Below are positions 39,001 through 52,700 of a DNA stretch of 64,000 bases, in pieces. Positions within the stretch are counted from its first letter, which is position 1, and each line of letters opens with the position of its first letter. Under the pieces are notes generated by a model. The model was not told the origin of the DNA. It saw only the letters and a program-made list of their open reading frames with translations, and ran no database searches. The translations under genes and the position numbers were made by a program. Source of the stretch: Phylloscopus collybita. Taxonomy: Eukaryota > Chordata > Aves > Passeriformes > Phylloscopidae. The stretch spans positions 4,572,001 through 4,636,000 of the forward strand of contig JAJNNQ010000024.1 in NCBI GenBank assembly GCA_027886175.1, given 5' to 3'.

Positions 39001-41934
39001 TAATAAATTCAAAAAAAGATCCCTCTTTGGAGAAGAATAAAAACAAGATAATACATTTTGCTTGTATTGGGCAAATTGCTGATCAGTTCTTGGGTTTAAA
39101 CACAGCACTGTCACTTTGGTATCAGTAAAATTATTTCTCTAAAAGGATCTGTAGCCTATTAGAAGTTTGCCATGCTTATCTTCCTGGGACAAAACCCAGC
39201 ACATGGTAACAGTGCATCAGCTCATTGGAACAGTTTGCAAACAAGCAAGGAAGGGAAAGGAGCAAAGGTGAACACACCACCTGCTTTCAGAAAAAGAGAT
39301 GCCTTCTTTTAGTCAGCAAAATAAAACATCCCTTCTGGTGACTGCAATCTGCAGCTACAGACCCCTCTCCACCACAGATCACAGAGCAAAGCAGATTGAC
39401 AACAGCTACTATAAAAACAAGAACAGAAGAATACCAGGGATAAAGAAATGCTTCAGAGCCTGGAATTTTGCAGAAAATCTGATCCCACCTCAAGGCCATT
39501 TTAAGCATATGGAGATGAAAGACCACAGCACACTAGCACTTTTCAATCTGTAAATGAGCTGCAGTGAGAAGAGATGCAATGTGGAATGGGAAGTGTAGGT
39601 TTACATGGCAAGTATTTTTTTAAACTCCTAATCAGAGAATGAAATAAAGGAAGAAAACATTGGTAAGTCTCCCAAGAGGCACTCACTTCTTACAAACCAC
39701 CAGCAAATCACAGAAAGCAGCTTAACCACATCCATGACTCTGAGAGTGTGAATGCAATACAGCTGCACAGGAACAGGCAGCATTTTGCTTTTCTATGGTA
39801 ACAGACTCAGTGCAGAGCACTTACCATTTATGTCATGGTGACTTACGAAATTAATGTCAGAATTATGGACAGTTTGTCCTGCTTATATTAACACAAATGA
39901 CAAACCAAGTTTCCAGAATTAAGAGATCCATTCACATTTCCCAACAGGATGAAGTGGGAGGGAAGAAGATACTGGGAATTATGATTCCAGTTTGCAGATC
40001 TCAGAACAGTGCAAGTGCCTTTTCTTCTCATTACAGAACAGCCAGCTGTTATTTTTCACTAAGGTAAAGGGCAGTTCATTAAAAAGTAAAGGTCATCTAA
40101 ATCATTTCCTGAACACAGTTGTCATGTGATATGAAGTCTCCTTGGGTGTCCAAGAATCTGGTCACAAACAGGGCAGGGGACCTGTACAAAGTTTGCAGCT
40201 TTCTACAGCAGAGCTGGACAGTTTCCACTGAAATGGCCAAAGATTGGAAACCAAATCCCACTCCTAAGACTTGTCCAGTTTATTATTGTCTCTGTCCGCT
40301 GCCTATTCTTCCAAAGGAGTATTTTGAAACTGTAGTGTGGGATCCTCACAAGACCATAATCCACCAAAGGCAGGTATATATTTTCCCATATAAAACAGCC
40401 TCTAAATACCAGGCTTGAACAGGGGACTCTGTAGGGCACAGTGCCCTGCTTTTCCTTGAATTTACAAAACTCAGGTTTCTCTTTGCTCTGGAGCTGTGTT
40501 GGCTACACACTTTTTTTGTATACTCAGACATTTGGTTTAAAACAGTGACAAGAAAAACAAAGAAAAACCACACAATTCCCCTAACTCTTTGCATTCCCCA
40601 TTCCCAGAGCCTCTAAACCAGGGATCCTTTTCCTTTCATGATTCTGCCCCAGAGAGAACAATCACTGAATTAATTTCATCCCTAAATCCCTTTACTCAGC
40701 TTCTACAGCAACAACCTTGAAAGTAGAACGATCAGTTGTGCTGCCTCTGGTTAAGGAACATCTGCATCTCGAGGGTGACCTCTGACAAAACAAGCAGCCA
40801 CGTTTTTCCCAGATTTACAGTTCTCACAGCCTCAGTGGCAGAAAACTTTGCCTTTCTGCCACCTCATGCATGGGATACAGCTACCCTCCTCCCACATGTA
40901 TGTTCATTTTTTCCAGGAACAGTTTCTAGAGTTTGTTTCTTTATTTCTGTAGGATTTTTTTTTTTTTTTAAATCCTTTAGCCTCTTTCTCAAGGCAGGGA
41001 GGATCAAGGGGCTGACCCTTAAGCCTGAGCAATTCTCAGAAAGAGAGTGTTTGCAGCAGCACAGTGTAACCCCAAGAAGAAGGCTACTTTGCCATATGTA
41101 TGGCCTCAACACTGTACTTAATTCCCAAAAGCAATATACACTGCATGAGATTATTCTTTTTTTCCCTGATTTCCTTGGCAGCCTGGCCAACAGCACAGTC
41201 TCTCATCAGTGCTTGCCAGTCAGATGCCAACTGCTACCTGAAGTTCTTGTGGCTCATTTCCCCCCACAGACTGCAACAAAACAATTCAGCAAGTGTTGTT
41301 ACTCTGTTCTTGCTGCCAAGCTGATGTGTACTAAGTGTTTTCTCCAGCATTCCCTGTTTGCTGTCCAAGAGTCAACAATATATCTCCAACAGGAGCTAAT
41401 CTATGAAATGTATTGCATCTCTACAAAGCTGCTTTTCTGTCACCAGTGAACATGAGGAGAAAAAAAAAATGTGCCTTTCAGCTTTGGCACTGCAAACTTT
41501 TTTCATCTTACAGTGAAAATAGAGACAGATTTATTGATTAAAGTCTGATCTCTACAGGTCGCAAAACAGCTTCAAAAGCCATCAGGCACAACTCTCAGTG
41601 GCTGTTTTCCAGGCTTCTCTTTCCCATTGATATCTTCCAGAGAAACATATGTTAACATCACAGAGCAGGTGCTCATTTCAAACTGGGAAGCCAATTTTTA
41701 CTGCGTGAATTGTAGTCTTAAGTAAATATATATTTAAGTTTACATATATTTGAGGTTTAAGAGGAGGTAAGGGTATTTGGGTTTCCTAAAGCTTTACAAC
41801 TTCTGTTTTCCTAGTGGCTGACAAAATAATGTTGTTCTAAATCAATAAACATCTGAACAATTCATACTAAAATCTCGAAGGAGAGAGAAGCTAAATGATG
41901 GAAGAGCAGCAGAGAAGGTTGGTTGGAAATTTGC
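36020..41934. other. Upstream of GABRR3; no gene recognised
   Basis: The first few hundred bases should hold the GABRR3 5' UTR and promoter, but there is no CpG island and no obvious TATA box that I can defend. The longest open stretch (40736-41449, plus) has no ATG for its first 120 codons and no recognisable domain. I see no repeat I can name. Confidence 0.5.
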
Positions 41935-42160
41935 TCATAGAATCACTGAATGGTTTGGGTTGAAAGTGACCTTAAAGATAACCTCATTGCAACCCCCGTG
42001 CCATGGGCAGGGACTCCTCCCACTAGAACAGGTTTTCAAAACCCCATCCAACCTGGCCTTGAGCACTTCCAGGGATGGGGTATCAGCCCAGCATCCTCAG
42101 GGAACCTGTTCCAATGTGGTCCCCATGCACACAGGGAAGAATTTCTTCCTGAAGCTCTAG
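41935..42160 (-). mobile_element. CR1 LINE 3' end, minus orientation
   Basis: It begins with TCATAGAATCACTGAATGG, the reverse complement of the CR1 terminal repeat. It continues with GGTTTGGGTTGAAAGTGACC, CCATGGGCAGGGACTCCTCC and TTGAGCACTTCCAGGGATGG. The 3' terminus is retained; the 5' side is truncated, as usual for CR1. Confidence 0.92.
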
Positions 42161-43265
42161 CACTTGCCTAAGCTTTTGTGCTCCTGTTCATCATTTCCCT
42201 GTTATCATAAAGAAAATGCCCTACAAATGTCTGGGCTGGGAGATACAATACATGTAAGCTGGCTACACAATGTTCCATCCTTCAAAGATACATAAGGTAG
42301 AGCTGAGATCCCCAACAAAATGGAGCACCTGCACTGCAAGATCACCCTGCTGTGATGCCTTCAGCGCAGAAATCCTGACCTGGTAATTGCCTTCAGATGC
42401 AGGGAAAGCTGAGGGGGATTCTGGAATGTGCCAACATGGATTTCTGTAAGATAAAAAATAGTCACCCAGATTAATCCAAAGTGACAGGTCTTCCAGCTCT
42501 GCCTCCTCACCCTTGGGTGCCACCAATGGACTCAAGACAGACTAACTTTGCCTTTGTCCCCCTTTTATTTTTGAGGGGGGAAAGCCCCAGGGCTGCTCAC
42601 TATTTCACAAACCCCTTTGTTGTCCACAGACATTAAATCCACTTCCCGGTGTGCAACACACCAATGAGAGAGACATTGGCGTTTATTTCAGGGCTATACA
42701 AGCACCCAGACTATCAAAACCTTTCAGTATTTATGCATATTAGCAAACAAAGGAATCAGTGTTCACTGGCTGCAAGTTACATAGTTCTCTTATTAATTAG
42801 CATTCTGTTTTCTCTGGGTTAATGATTCGCTTCCAATGCTAATTAGTCCATATGCTCAGTCTTTCCCTTCTTTTGGGTGGGTGGTCCCTGAGTCAGTGGT
42901 CAGGATCTGCCCCTGCCAGGATTACCTTTTATCCAGCTTGAGCTGATTTCAGCACAATTGCTGAGCTGGCTTTATCGTTTTCTTCCTCATCTTGTGGGTT
43001 CTGCCAAGTGTCCATGTGCCCTGTAAATTGTGCCCGCTCTCAGTGGCACATCCTTCTTCCCGAGCTTTGTTAACCTCTCCCTGCATCTCAGAGCATTAAA
43101 ACACGCCGAGCCCTAAACCTCAACAAGGCAATTCTACCGACAATTCACGTCTTTCTAACACCTGGCCGATTTGTTTAGCGGATTAAATCTTGTCGAGTAG
43201 CCTTGCAAGTATACCAAGATCAAACGTCAACGAGCACCCCTCCGTAAGAAAACTTTCGCATATTC
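42161..43265. other. No gene recognised
   Basis: This is ordinary-composition DNA between a CR1 copy and the second CpG island. Nothing could be supported here. Confidence 0.5.
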
Positions 43266-43269
43266 CCCG

Positions 43270-43720
43270 TTTTACAACACTTTTGCACCGAAAGGCGGCT
43301 GAACCGCGGGTGTCCCCACACGGACGCCCCCAGCGGCGCCCTCAGGCAGCCGACATGGCGGCCGTTCCCTGCCGGCGGCCGCGAGATGGCAGCGCCCGCC
43401 GCCCCACCCGCGGCCCCGCCGGCAGCCGCGGCTCGGGGCTCCCTCCGGCAGGGGAGGGTGAGGGCGGCGGGGGCAGCAAATCCCGCCCGCGGCTCCGGTG
43501 GGGAGGGTGGTGAGGGGCGAGAAGGGCTGGGGAAGGGGGGGAAGGAGAGAAAATGGCCGCCGCTGGTGGCAGCGCAGGGAGAGCCCGCTGAAGGGGAAGG
43601 CGGCCCAGCAGCAGCGAGCGCACCTGAGGGAGCGCGGCCGCGGGTGGAGGGCGGTGTGGGGCCAAAGGCCGGTGAGCAGCGAGTACGAGAGGATAAAAAG
43701 CGAAGGGGGCAGCAGCGGGG
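43270..43720 (+). promoter_or_regulatory. Orphan CpG island with YY1-like motifs
   Basis: The G+C and CpG density is very high compared with both flanks. On the plus strand ATGGCGGCC (43355-43363) and ATGGCCGCC (43553-43561) resemble YY1 sites, which near promoters usually point in the direction of transcription. A consensus donor GGGAGG|GTGAGG lies at 43457/43458. From the ATG at 43386 a 24-codon Ala/Pro/Arg-rich frame runs in phase 0 to this donor. It is about 7.2 kb upstream of the GABRR3 start codon, so a distal GABRR3 leader on the minus strand is the alternative, but the motif direction favours a plus-strand gene. No downstream coding exon was recognised. Confidence 0.7.
43386..43457 (+). 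CDS. Hypothetical first coding exon in the orphan CpG island
   Basis: ATG to the GTGAGG donor gives a 72-bp phase-0 segment starting MAAPAAPPAAPPAAAARG. Low-complexity Ala/Pro-rich starts are common in real CpG-island first exons, but they also arise by chance from GC-rich DNA. A competing ATG at 43355 is in another frame. I do not recognise the protein. Treat it as a pointer only. Confidence 0.2.
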
Positions 43721-46700
43721 GGAGAGGAGAGGAGAAGTGATTGTGAGGCTGGCCAAATGTCCAAGGTGATCCAAGAGGTTCCCACTTCACGACCCCGTGT
43801 CCGGCAGCGTGCTCTTCTTCACAGGAGCTTCCCTGATGTTCCTTACAGTCTGACTTCCAGCCCCTTAGCACAAGAATAAAACAGGCCCTGGTGACTGTAT
43901 TAATTCCTTCAGTAATCCTCGCTGTATTTTATGGTGTGAGAGACCACAGGAAGTCATTTAAAATTGAAATAAAGATAGCAGCTTCGTAAAGTATGACAAG
44001 GTAGGAAAACCACTGGAGTTTAGTCAGACTTATTGGAAATGATGGCACTAGGAGAAGGTGAAGGCGTTCATTAGTAAGAAATGAGCACACACACACACCT
44101 TCTCCCCACATAACTCAGTACTGGGAATAGCCTATTTACTTTGTGTACACTAGGAATGCTTTAGTTCATAGTACTCAGGAGGAGTCAGGAATGATGTTCA
44201 CAGCCTGAAGCAGCAGCATCCATAGGAGCCTGCAGCTGGGAGCTCCACAGCCTCCTTACCCAGTGCAGGGATGAACACCTCCCTCCTTGTGCTCATCCTG
44301 AACGTGCTGCTGCCACCACCTCTGACTGCCACTCTTTGTGCTTTGGTTTCATCCTTATTTACCTGAGGTTGCTTGTACTGGAGACCTTACAGATTTTAAT
44401 CTCTTGACTGCAAGAGGTCCCAGTTTCTCCGAGTCCTTGTAGTTCACATTGCACGTAGGGTGACAGAGGCCCCAGCCCAGATGCTGGGTTGTGCCATCAG
44501 GCTCAAACACATCCTCCACGGTTGTATAACCTGACCCAGACACGGTGTCCTAGTATCGTATGGCCCCTGCCAGGTTACATAAGGTGACACACCATCTGCA
44601 CTGGCATCTGTGACCTGATGCAGGTGGCATCACTCTGCAGCACGTTAAGAAGGGGAGGAGGCTCCTTTATTTTTTTTTTTCTTTTTTTTCCCCTTTTTTT
44701 CCCCACTTTTAATCTGCTCACCTTAGCACAAGGCATTCCTAGCGACTCAGCAATCACCTTCATCTGTCACCAACAGGAACAGGAGTGATATATGTCTATA
44801 AGATGTATATGGTGGAAATAAACCCTACAGATTTGCTGATGTGGAAAGAGTTTGGGGGCCAACATAGTAGGCATTTTGCCCCCAAATTGCAAAAGTTGTC
44901 AAGTGTGAAAATTCTTCAGGTAAGAAAAGCTATTTTGCTTGCCTCCTACTTTGTTAGTCCTGAGTGGTCACGTTTAAGATTCTCCACCAGACTGAAAAAG
45001 CAAGAGTAAAAACACCAAGAGTAAACAAAGTTTTGTCTTACAGGGAGTGTGGGTCTGCCAAGCATTAAATTACAGCCTATTCTAGACCCAGAGTGTTCAG
45101 AGAGGAAGGTGGTAAATTCGCAAGGTATTCCTGTGGCAGCCACCATAGTGTGTGGACTTGGAGAATATGAAGGGAAAGAAAAAGAAATGCTTGGGAAATG
45201 CACAGGTACTCCAGCACCCTGAGATGGCAGGAGTGTGATTAATACTGTTCTGATGGAGGAATGCATGTGCAAACTCTGGCTGAGACATTTCCAGAAGTAT
45301 GAGCTGAGGGAGGCTTGACCTTGAGTCCCAGTGAAAAATAAGGCTAATTTTTAAAGGCTTTGTGCCTCTTTTTGAATAAACACCGAGTTGATTAAAACCT
45401 GTGGCAAAACCCTGGGTTTCACAGGCTCAGGGATTTGCCACCTAAGAAACCTCTCCAGTATTTCTGAAGTGGATTTTTTTTTCTTCCTGTGACGAAGGAG
45501 CTTCTCTCAGCAGCCGGAGGACAACGAGCAGCTGTTATCAATGCACACCGCTGTGTAACTCACTTGTTCAGCCCCGGGCAGCAGGAGATATCTCCCAGCC
45601 CCAGGGCAGGCAGAGTCTCCAACACACTCAGAGTTAAAACCAGCAGCCTCAATCTACATCCCGCGACTCCCAGCCCCGCCGGCGTCTCCCAAACACACCC
45701 CACGGACTTGCACTGATGGATTACTGGGGAAGTGGGTGCCTCCCGCCAGTGGTGACAACGAGGGGTTTTATCAATATGAATATTCATTATTTTTTTTTTG
45801 TAAAAACAAGCAAACAAACAAAAAAAATCACACTGAAAATGCGTGTAGTGAGAGCATCCCCGTCTGCATCGTGTGAGTCTTTTTCTGCTGCACCCAAGAG
45901 CTCTGAGCAAGAAGCAAGAAGCTCAGGGCTCCATTTTGCAATTTGTGAAATGTCAGGGAAAATAGAAACTGATTCTGATTGTCTCACTGAAAAAAAAAAT
46001 AAAAATCTCTTTTCTGCCTTTCACAATGCTGCTTCTACCTCTTTGTTTTTCAGGCTGCAGATCAAGGTGTTCAGCAATAGAGAAAAGGGCAGTGTAGAGA
46101 GTCCAGCGTATCACGATTCAACACAACAGAGAAACAGGGGTGGTTATTAAACCCTGGGCAGCCTGCAGGGCTTTCAGCATTGGGTAAGGAAAGCTGTTTG
46201 AAAAGCTACTTTCTCTCCTGCAGCATTAAGTGAAAATGCATAATTTGTGGTTTTTAGGGTACTTGTAGTTGAGAGCATTGGGCAAACATTCACTGCTTGG
46301 TGTCCATAGAGTTTCCAGCCCTTCTGTTGTCAGTTCCCTGATCCTGTGGGATCTTAACTCCAGCCTGTAAAAAACATAAAACTGTAAAAAAGACATATAT
46401 TAACACAAATATTACTACTACAGCAGGAGTGAGGAAGGCAGCTGTATCACTACTGCTAAATATCTTTCCTTACTAAACTCTTGATCAGCAATGCTCTGAT
46501 GTGAAGCTTTATCCATAGGAGGAAAATGTAGGCTTTAGATAGATCACCTAAAGTCAGCCTGAAAGTGCAACTATACAAATTGAAATAAAAAGCAGTCATG
46601 AAGCTTAACATCCACTGGCAATGATTCACACTTTTGTTTACACTTTGAAAATCCTCTTTGCCTTAAATTTTCTCTTGGGTACATGTGTTTTTACAAGACA

Positions 46701-49700
46701 ATTTCTCACTTTCATCTTCTCCTGCCCAGAACAGAGCTGCTCAAGTAAAGGCTGTAACTCTCAGCAAACCCTACACCAAGTATAGAAAAGGATTAGGTAG
46801 GGGTGGTATTATCTGCCTTGTCATCACTGAAAATAATGCATTTTCATTACACTGGAATATCCTGCTTTCTAAAGATCTTACTCAAGACAAAGGGATGATT
46901 TGTACCATGCAGGTAAGAGAATTCAAATTAAAATAGGCACTATAGGTCGAGATGCTACAATAGTCATGCTGAAGTAAAAGCTCATGAATCATCTCCAGTG
47001 TGTCTTACACAATGTCAAAACAAAACATCTTTTCTTTCTTTTTATGAAGACAGAGTAGTGGTTATTCGTGTAAAAATTCAAGAGGAGAAACAAGGGATCA
47101 TCACAAATCCATTTTACCCTTTCAGGTAATGGTGGGAGGCTTTAAAACACCCTAAAAGAGCCAAACCAGCATTTTGACCACTGGCTTTCATTTCACAACA
47201 GATGTAAAATTCTACTTTAGCCCCGTGGATTGAGTAACAGACTGTAAGGAGAAAGGGAAGAGAACAAATGCAAACACACTTTGACTAAATAAGTACATAC
47301 ATACCCAGAAGAATCAAGTATTTCAGGCCAAACCCACATCCTATTTTCTTTAGTACTGAGTTTCAGAGATAAAACACAGTGGCTCACAGTTTTTATTGGA
47401 GTAGAAGGCGGCAAGTGATTTTCTTCATGTCCTCAAAACCCCTTTGTCTTAAAAGTCTTGATAAAAATTAGACTTTTGAACCTAGGTAAGTTTCAAAATA
47501 CTTTAGTCAAGGACCAGCAGCAAATCAAGATCAAAACCAGAAAATACAATTTTCATCAAAAGGAAAAGCTTTTCTGCAGACTGAACTGGGCTGATAGAAG
47601 AGGCTGTTCTCTCAGAAGTATCTGATATTAAAGGGTTTCCACTATGAAATGAGTTGTTAAATAAACACCCATCAAAATAACAACACCTTTTCTAAAGTTA
47701 TTTGGCTGTAGGGATTAAAAAAAATAAAAAGAAAATAAAGTGGTGTGCTACCACAGATACCTGTTCAGCTGTAAAGGCTGATCAGGAGAAATGTATCTCT
47801 AAAGCTAAACTTCTGATGGTTCTCCTCATAAATGGAGGAGTCTGTTTCATTCAGAATTTTTCCTAAACTTAGTCTGGCCTGCAACCAAGAGAATTTCTCT
47901 ACCAACTTCATGAGATTGCCTGCCAGTTAATACCACAGCACATCTAATGAGCATGGAGGGCATGATTCTCTGGAATTCTTCAGACTGCATGGTCTTGCAA
48001 ACACACCAGACCAACTCCTAAACTTCCACTGCAAGCTTTTGGTTCCAGTGGGTTTCAGGAGGTGGAAGTGTGGTGAAAACCCTGGGATGTTTTTGTCGTC
48101 TCTGTAGGAATCACACTGATTACAAATCAGTTAAAAGACCCATTCTGGTTTTGAATTGGAATGGAATTTTTATGCTGGATATTGCCTGGATCCACATGTC
48201 TTTCCCTGTGGGCTGGGGGTACCTGAGACCATTTACTCCACCCAGCAGCATCTCCTCCTCCCCCTCAGAACCTTGCAGGAGTCTCTGGGACAATCCTGTG
48301 ACCAGACTTGATACAAAGCTCTTGCTTGAATCTTAGCAGTTCCCTCTCCTAGTTCCACGGAAGACCATAACTATTCATAAAAATAAATGCCATCATCAAC
48401 CCAACAAGGCTGAGAAAAGCCAGGATGCTTGGACAAAACTCCCAGGAGTGGGAATGACAGGAGCACTCTGCATCTGGACACCAGGCAGTCAGCAGTGATG
48501 AGCCAACAGCACGGAATGGTGCAACAGGGATCACCAGCTCAAATGCAAGAGGATGGAGAAATTGAGTCCACGACTGTGTGTACTTGCAGTAATTAGACTG
48601 CATGGGGCTAGGGGAGACAGAATTTGAGAGGGAAAGAAACATTGTAGCCAAACAGTTGGAATTGGCAGCTATTTTGCGCAGATCACTTTTGAGAACACTT
48701 GAATTCCCTAGCTTGATGAATGAAGTTTACTTCCCCTTCCTCCCTTCCTTTCTTCTGTGCATTATTGCCTCCAGCAGCCCTGCCAGCTCCTGTGTGAGTG
48801 AGCATGGGGGGCTGTTGCTCACTGCTGGCCATATGCTTCTGTCAGGTGTTTATTTGCACTCAATAAATAAATAAAATTGGGCTACCAATCGTTCTGTGCA
48901 TTTGAAAATCCATGGGAGGCATGGCTGCTCCCCTCACGGGCTGTACTGCAGTCGAGGAGCAGGTGGCTCCCAGGCAGGCAGGGAGAAGGGACAAGACTCA
49001 CAGGCCAGGCAGGTGTGGGACATGGAGCACCTGAAGGATGATAGCCTGGAAGTAACACAACCCTCAGTAGCTGGAGAAGCACCACTCACTCTAGAGAGGA
49101 AGATGTTCCTTTCAGCAATGAAAAGCTGGTGAGAGGAAGAACAGCCAAAGTCTGGCATCTCTGCCACTGCCCCTCTCTATTAAACTATCACAGGACTTTT
49201 AAACCTCTGCAATTAAGAGCTTGTATTCTCTTAGTACCATTATTCTTAGCCACAGTAAGGCAAATGAAGCTTAAAGGAAATGTTCCAGTTTTATCTCTAC
49301 CCTTCTTTTTAAATATACTTTTAATGTCCAGGTTACTTACTACAAGTTCACATGTCCTCAAGACCTTAACACAAAGAAATTCTCTGTCACAAGCAAAAGA
49401 GGTAAAGAAGTGCTCCTCAGAGAAAAGCTGATGAAAGGGACAGCTGTAACATAAATATCTGGAGGATATCATAAGATGTTCACTTTGCAGTGTATCCCTG
49501 GTACAAGCTCTGTTGGCGATAGTGTTTGTTTTTTAAGGTGTATGTAAACCCTGAAAGGAGTCTTGATAGCTCCTATTTCATCAATGACTGGTCTTATGCC
49601 ACAGCATCACCATGAAAAGGAGGCAGAATTTCTACTCCTTCTGAGAAAAACCACAGGTTTTTGTTTTCCTGTGTTGTGGAGAGCAGAGGAGGTTCTGGTA

Positions 49701-52700
49701 TCACAGTCTGGCCATCCCGGTGTCTATACACAAGAGGATTGTTAGTTATTCTTGAAACCCTGTAAAGCAGTTATTTTCTAGTAATTTGTGATCTGGTAGG
49801 TGTTGTTCCCAGCTTTCAGGAGATTCATTTTTCTACAAAGATGGCAGTTGTGCTAAGAGCTTGGTCTTTTCAACAGCTTAGAGGAAGGTAATCCATTTTG
49901 CACTTAAACTGTCCCTCTACCTTTCCATGTCCTAATGTTCTCTCCATGATTTTAAATTGCTTCATTTTCTTTGCTTACGAGTGCTCTACTTCTCTAATCT
50001 TAGAAAAATTGCCCTTCCTCACACTCTACCTTTCTGACTTGCAATAAATTAGCTGGTGACTCTGAGACAACAAAATTGATCATGTCTCCTCAAGCTGTCT
50101 CCATTTGTCTGAGGCAAGTTCATGGGACCTCGTCTTCTCTGACATCTCATGTCCTGGTTTCCTGCAGTACCCTCCAGCAGTGACTGCTAAGTGAAAGGAG
50201 ACAGCTCTGGTGCTGTTTTACCTGATTGTTCTGCCACTTTCATGAACATTTGCTTCCCTGGCTATCAATGATGGCTTTTTATCCTATTCACTTCGCAACT
50301 TGACAAATTTAAACTTTTTTATCTTCCTGATTGTTTTTTCAGTCAGTATCAGTGCTCCTACTTTCTTCTCATATTTCCCAAGATAACTTATAGCCATTAA
50401 CTGTTCCATGGCAGAGGCAAGTGTCTGGCTGCAAACCTGCAGTAAGGGTAGAAGAGCAGCCATTCCTGAAGTTCAGTTCTTCAGCCAAACCTGTATTTTA
50501 AGAGGGTTTTAAAAAGTGTTATTATCATAGCCCAGATACTCTTACCTAGTAGGATCTAGAAAATATGAATAATGAGCAGATTATTAGCCCCAGCTGCCTG
50601 CAGTATGACTGGAATATAGTCTGCAATCATTTGGCTTTGGGAGGCCTGTAAAACTTAATCAACAGTTTCATTAACTGCCTTGTCCCTTTTTGAACCACAG
50701 AGATATTGCTGCTATTTCTGCAGACAGCAGGAATCCAGTACTAATGTCAAATCCATAGCTTGGACTAAAATGAGGGATACTTGGGTGGAGTAAAGTTTGT
50801 ACTGTCTGCATGTAGACCAGAGAACAATCAGGTTTTCTCAGAGATAACAGGCCCAACTCCTGCAAATTCAGGATGAAAAGGTCTTTTGGTTTAGAGTTAG
50901 AAAAGGAGCCATGCCCAGCAAGTCTGTCTTCTGTCTCCTCACCCTCTATGGAACAATTAATCCCCTAATCCCACAGAGGTAAAAAAAAACCCAAACAAAC
51001 AACCCAGGCCCCCAACTTTACCAGGGATTTTAGTGTGTCCTTTCTTCTGAAAAGACTGTAACTTGTTCAAAATTTTGTTTGCAATCAGCTTAGCAATATT
51101 CTGCCTGCTCCACATGCATGGGAATTCTCACCCACAGCCACCCTGTGAATTCCTTGCCACTCACTGTGCAGCTATCAGCTTCTTCATGCTCAAAATAGCT
51201 CCCCTGCTCCCAGCTGACATTCCCAGCCCACAGAAATCTCAGTATTCCCATGCAGCTCCTCAGATTGGGAAATCTAGAAATAACACACTGTTTTACTATT
51301 ATTTTTGCAAGTTTAGGTGAATCCTCTGGAGATAGTAAAATCAAGAGAAAAGTCCCACATGTGCACCACTGAAATTCAACAATACATGACTGAGCTTTTT
51401 AACTGGGCTCATTTGTCATCATGGGGTTAAGTCCCCAGGATAGTTGGTGCCTCACGTAAGAGCAGCCTGGATAATTTGGCCATAGACTTAGAAAGGTGGC
51501 TCTAATTTCAACTAAAAATACATTTGCATTCCTTCTGCCTTATTCTTAACCACACAGCCTCCCTTTCACAGAGGCACAACCCTTGTGCACTCCTTTCTCC
51601 CTTGCCCAGACTTTCTTTAGACAACCCTGTATGCCTCTTCCCCAGCTCCCACTCTCAAGCCCTAGCTTTCTCCCAGATTTAAGTCCCCCAAATCATCCAG
51701 AACTGAACTGATTTCTCCTTGTTTAGGCAAAGACAGAGAAGATTTCCAAATATGAGGGTTGTATTATATGAAGTACCTTAGTGGGTAAGATGTTCTATTA
51801 AAATAAAGTCACAGAAAGTTTCATTCCATGTGCAGTAAGGTTTACAATTTTTTTGCAATTTTTGTTTAACCAAGACGGGTTTCTTTCTCAAAAGTAGTTA
51901 ATTACATGAAATTCTAAAGCACATTGTATTGAATCACACTAAATACAATGAAGTAAACCTTGTTTATTACCAAGTTATTCACAAAGTGTTACTTTTACCC
52001 AGACTTAATCTGGACAGAGTATTTTTAATTTCACTGTCCCAGAAGCTCAGTATCACACAGAATTTGCTAACTTCTTAACAAACAAACAAGAGTAAAAGGC
52101 TAGATAATCATGACCTTCTTGACATTCTTTCATGTTACACATCTTCTAGGCAGAGATGCTGGGGATCAGTTCTTTCCTTTAAATTAAAATTCAAAACAAA
52201 CTAAACAACCACCTCACTTTTCCCAGTGTTTGGGTTGGCAGGACTAATATAATTTGAAATAGCTGCCTTGATGTATTTTTTTGTTTTTGTATTTTTAATG
52301 CTCTTGCCCTGTCAGTAATTAACAGATCCAAGTAATTTTAACTGGGTAAGTTTTTCTTTCTATTCTGTTTATTTTCTTCTATTGCACAGCCAACCTCGTA
52401 TTTGGCTGCCAATTCATTAAAAGCTATTCAGTATCCTTGCAAGCTTCTAACAAGAATATGTTTTCTTCACTAATTATTCTTGAAGAAGGCAATTTGCATT
52501 ATTAAATGTTCTTCAGGTCTACTTTCCTGTGGTTTATGAGCTCTTGCTAGCTTCAGTCATCTGGAGAGAAATGAGACATGCAAGTCTCCAGAAAATAATA
52601 TTTATTAGGAGATACAACAAGCCACACAGGGGATATCATTTTGAAACCAACAATAATAAAAATTTTATGTTAAAGTATTTCTGTAAATTATAAGTAAAGT

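Noticed and set aside
40736..41449. The longest non-GC-rich open frame outside genes (237 codons, plus)
   Set aside because: It opens with TTG. The first ATG is at codon 121 (41096), leaving 117 codons, and it has a poly-Phe run, no recognisable domain and no splice-site support.
36020..43270. Olfactory receptor genes, which lie next to GABRR3 in mammals
   Set aside because: No seven-helix or MAYDRY-type motif appears in any frame of this interval or of 43.7-64 kb.
43190..43871. Open frames of 127-199 codons on both strands across the second CpG island
   Set aside because: Open in five or more overlapping frames at once, Pro/Arg/Gly-rich and without a domain. Only the promoter-like character is supported.
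44355..44543. Minus-strand 62-codon frame ending near a CAG|GTAAAT donor-like site
   Set aside because: It starts at GTG right after a TAG, no good acceptor was found in front, and it matches no family I know.
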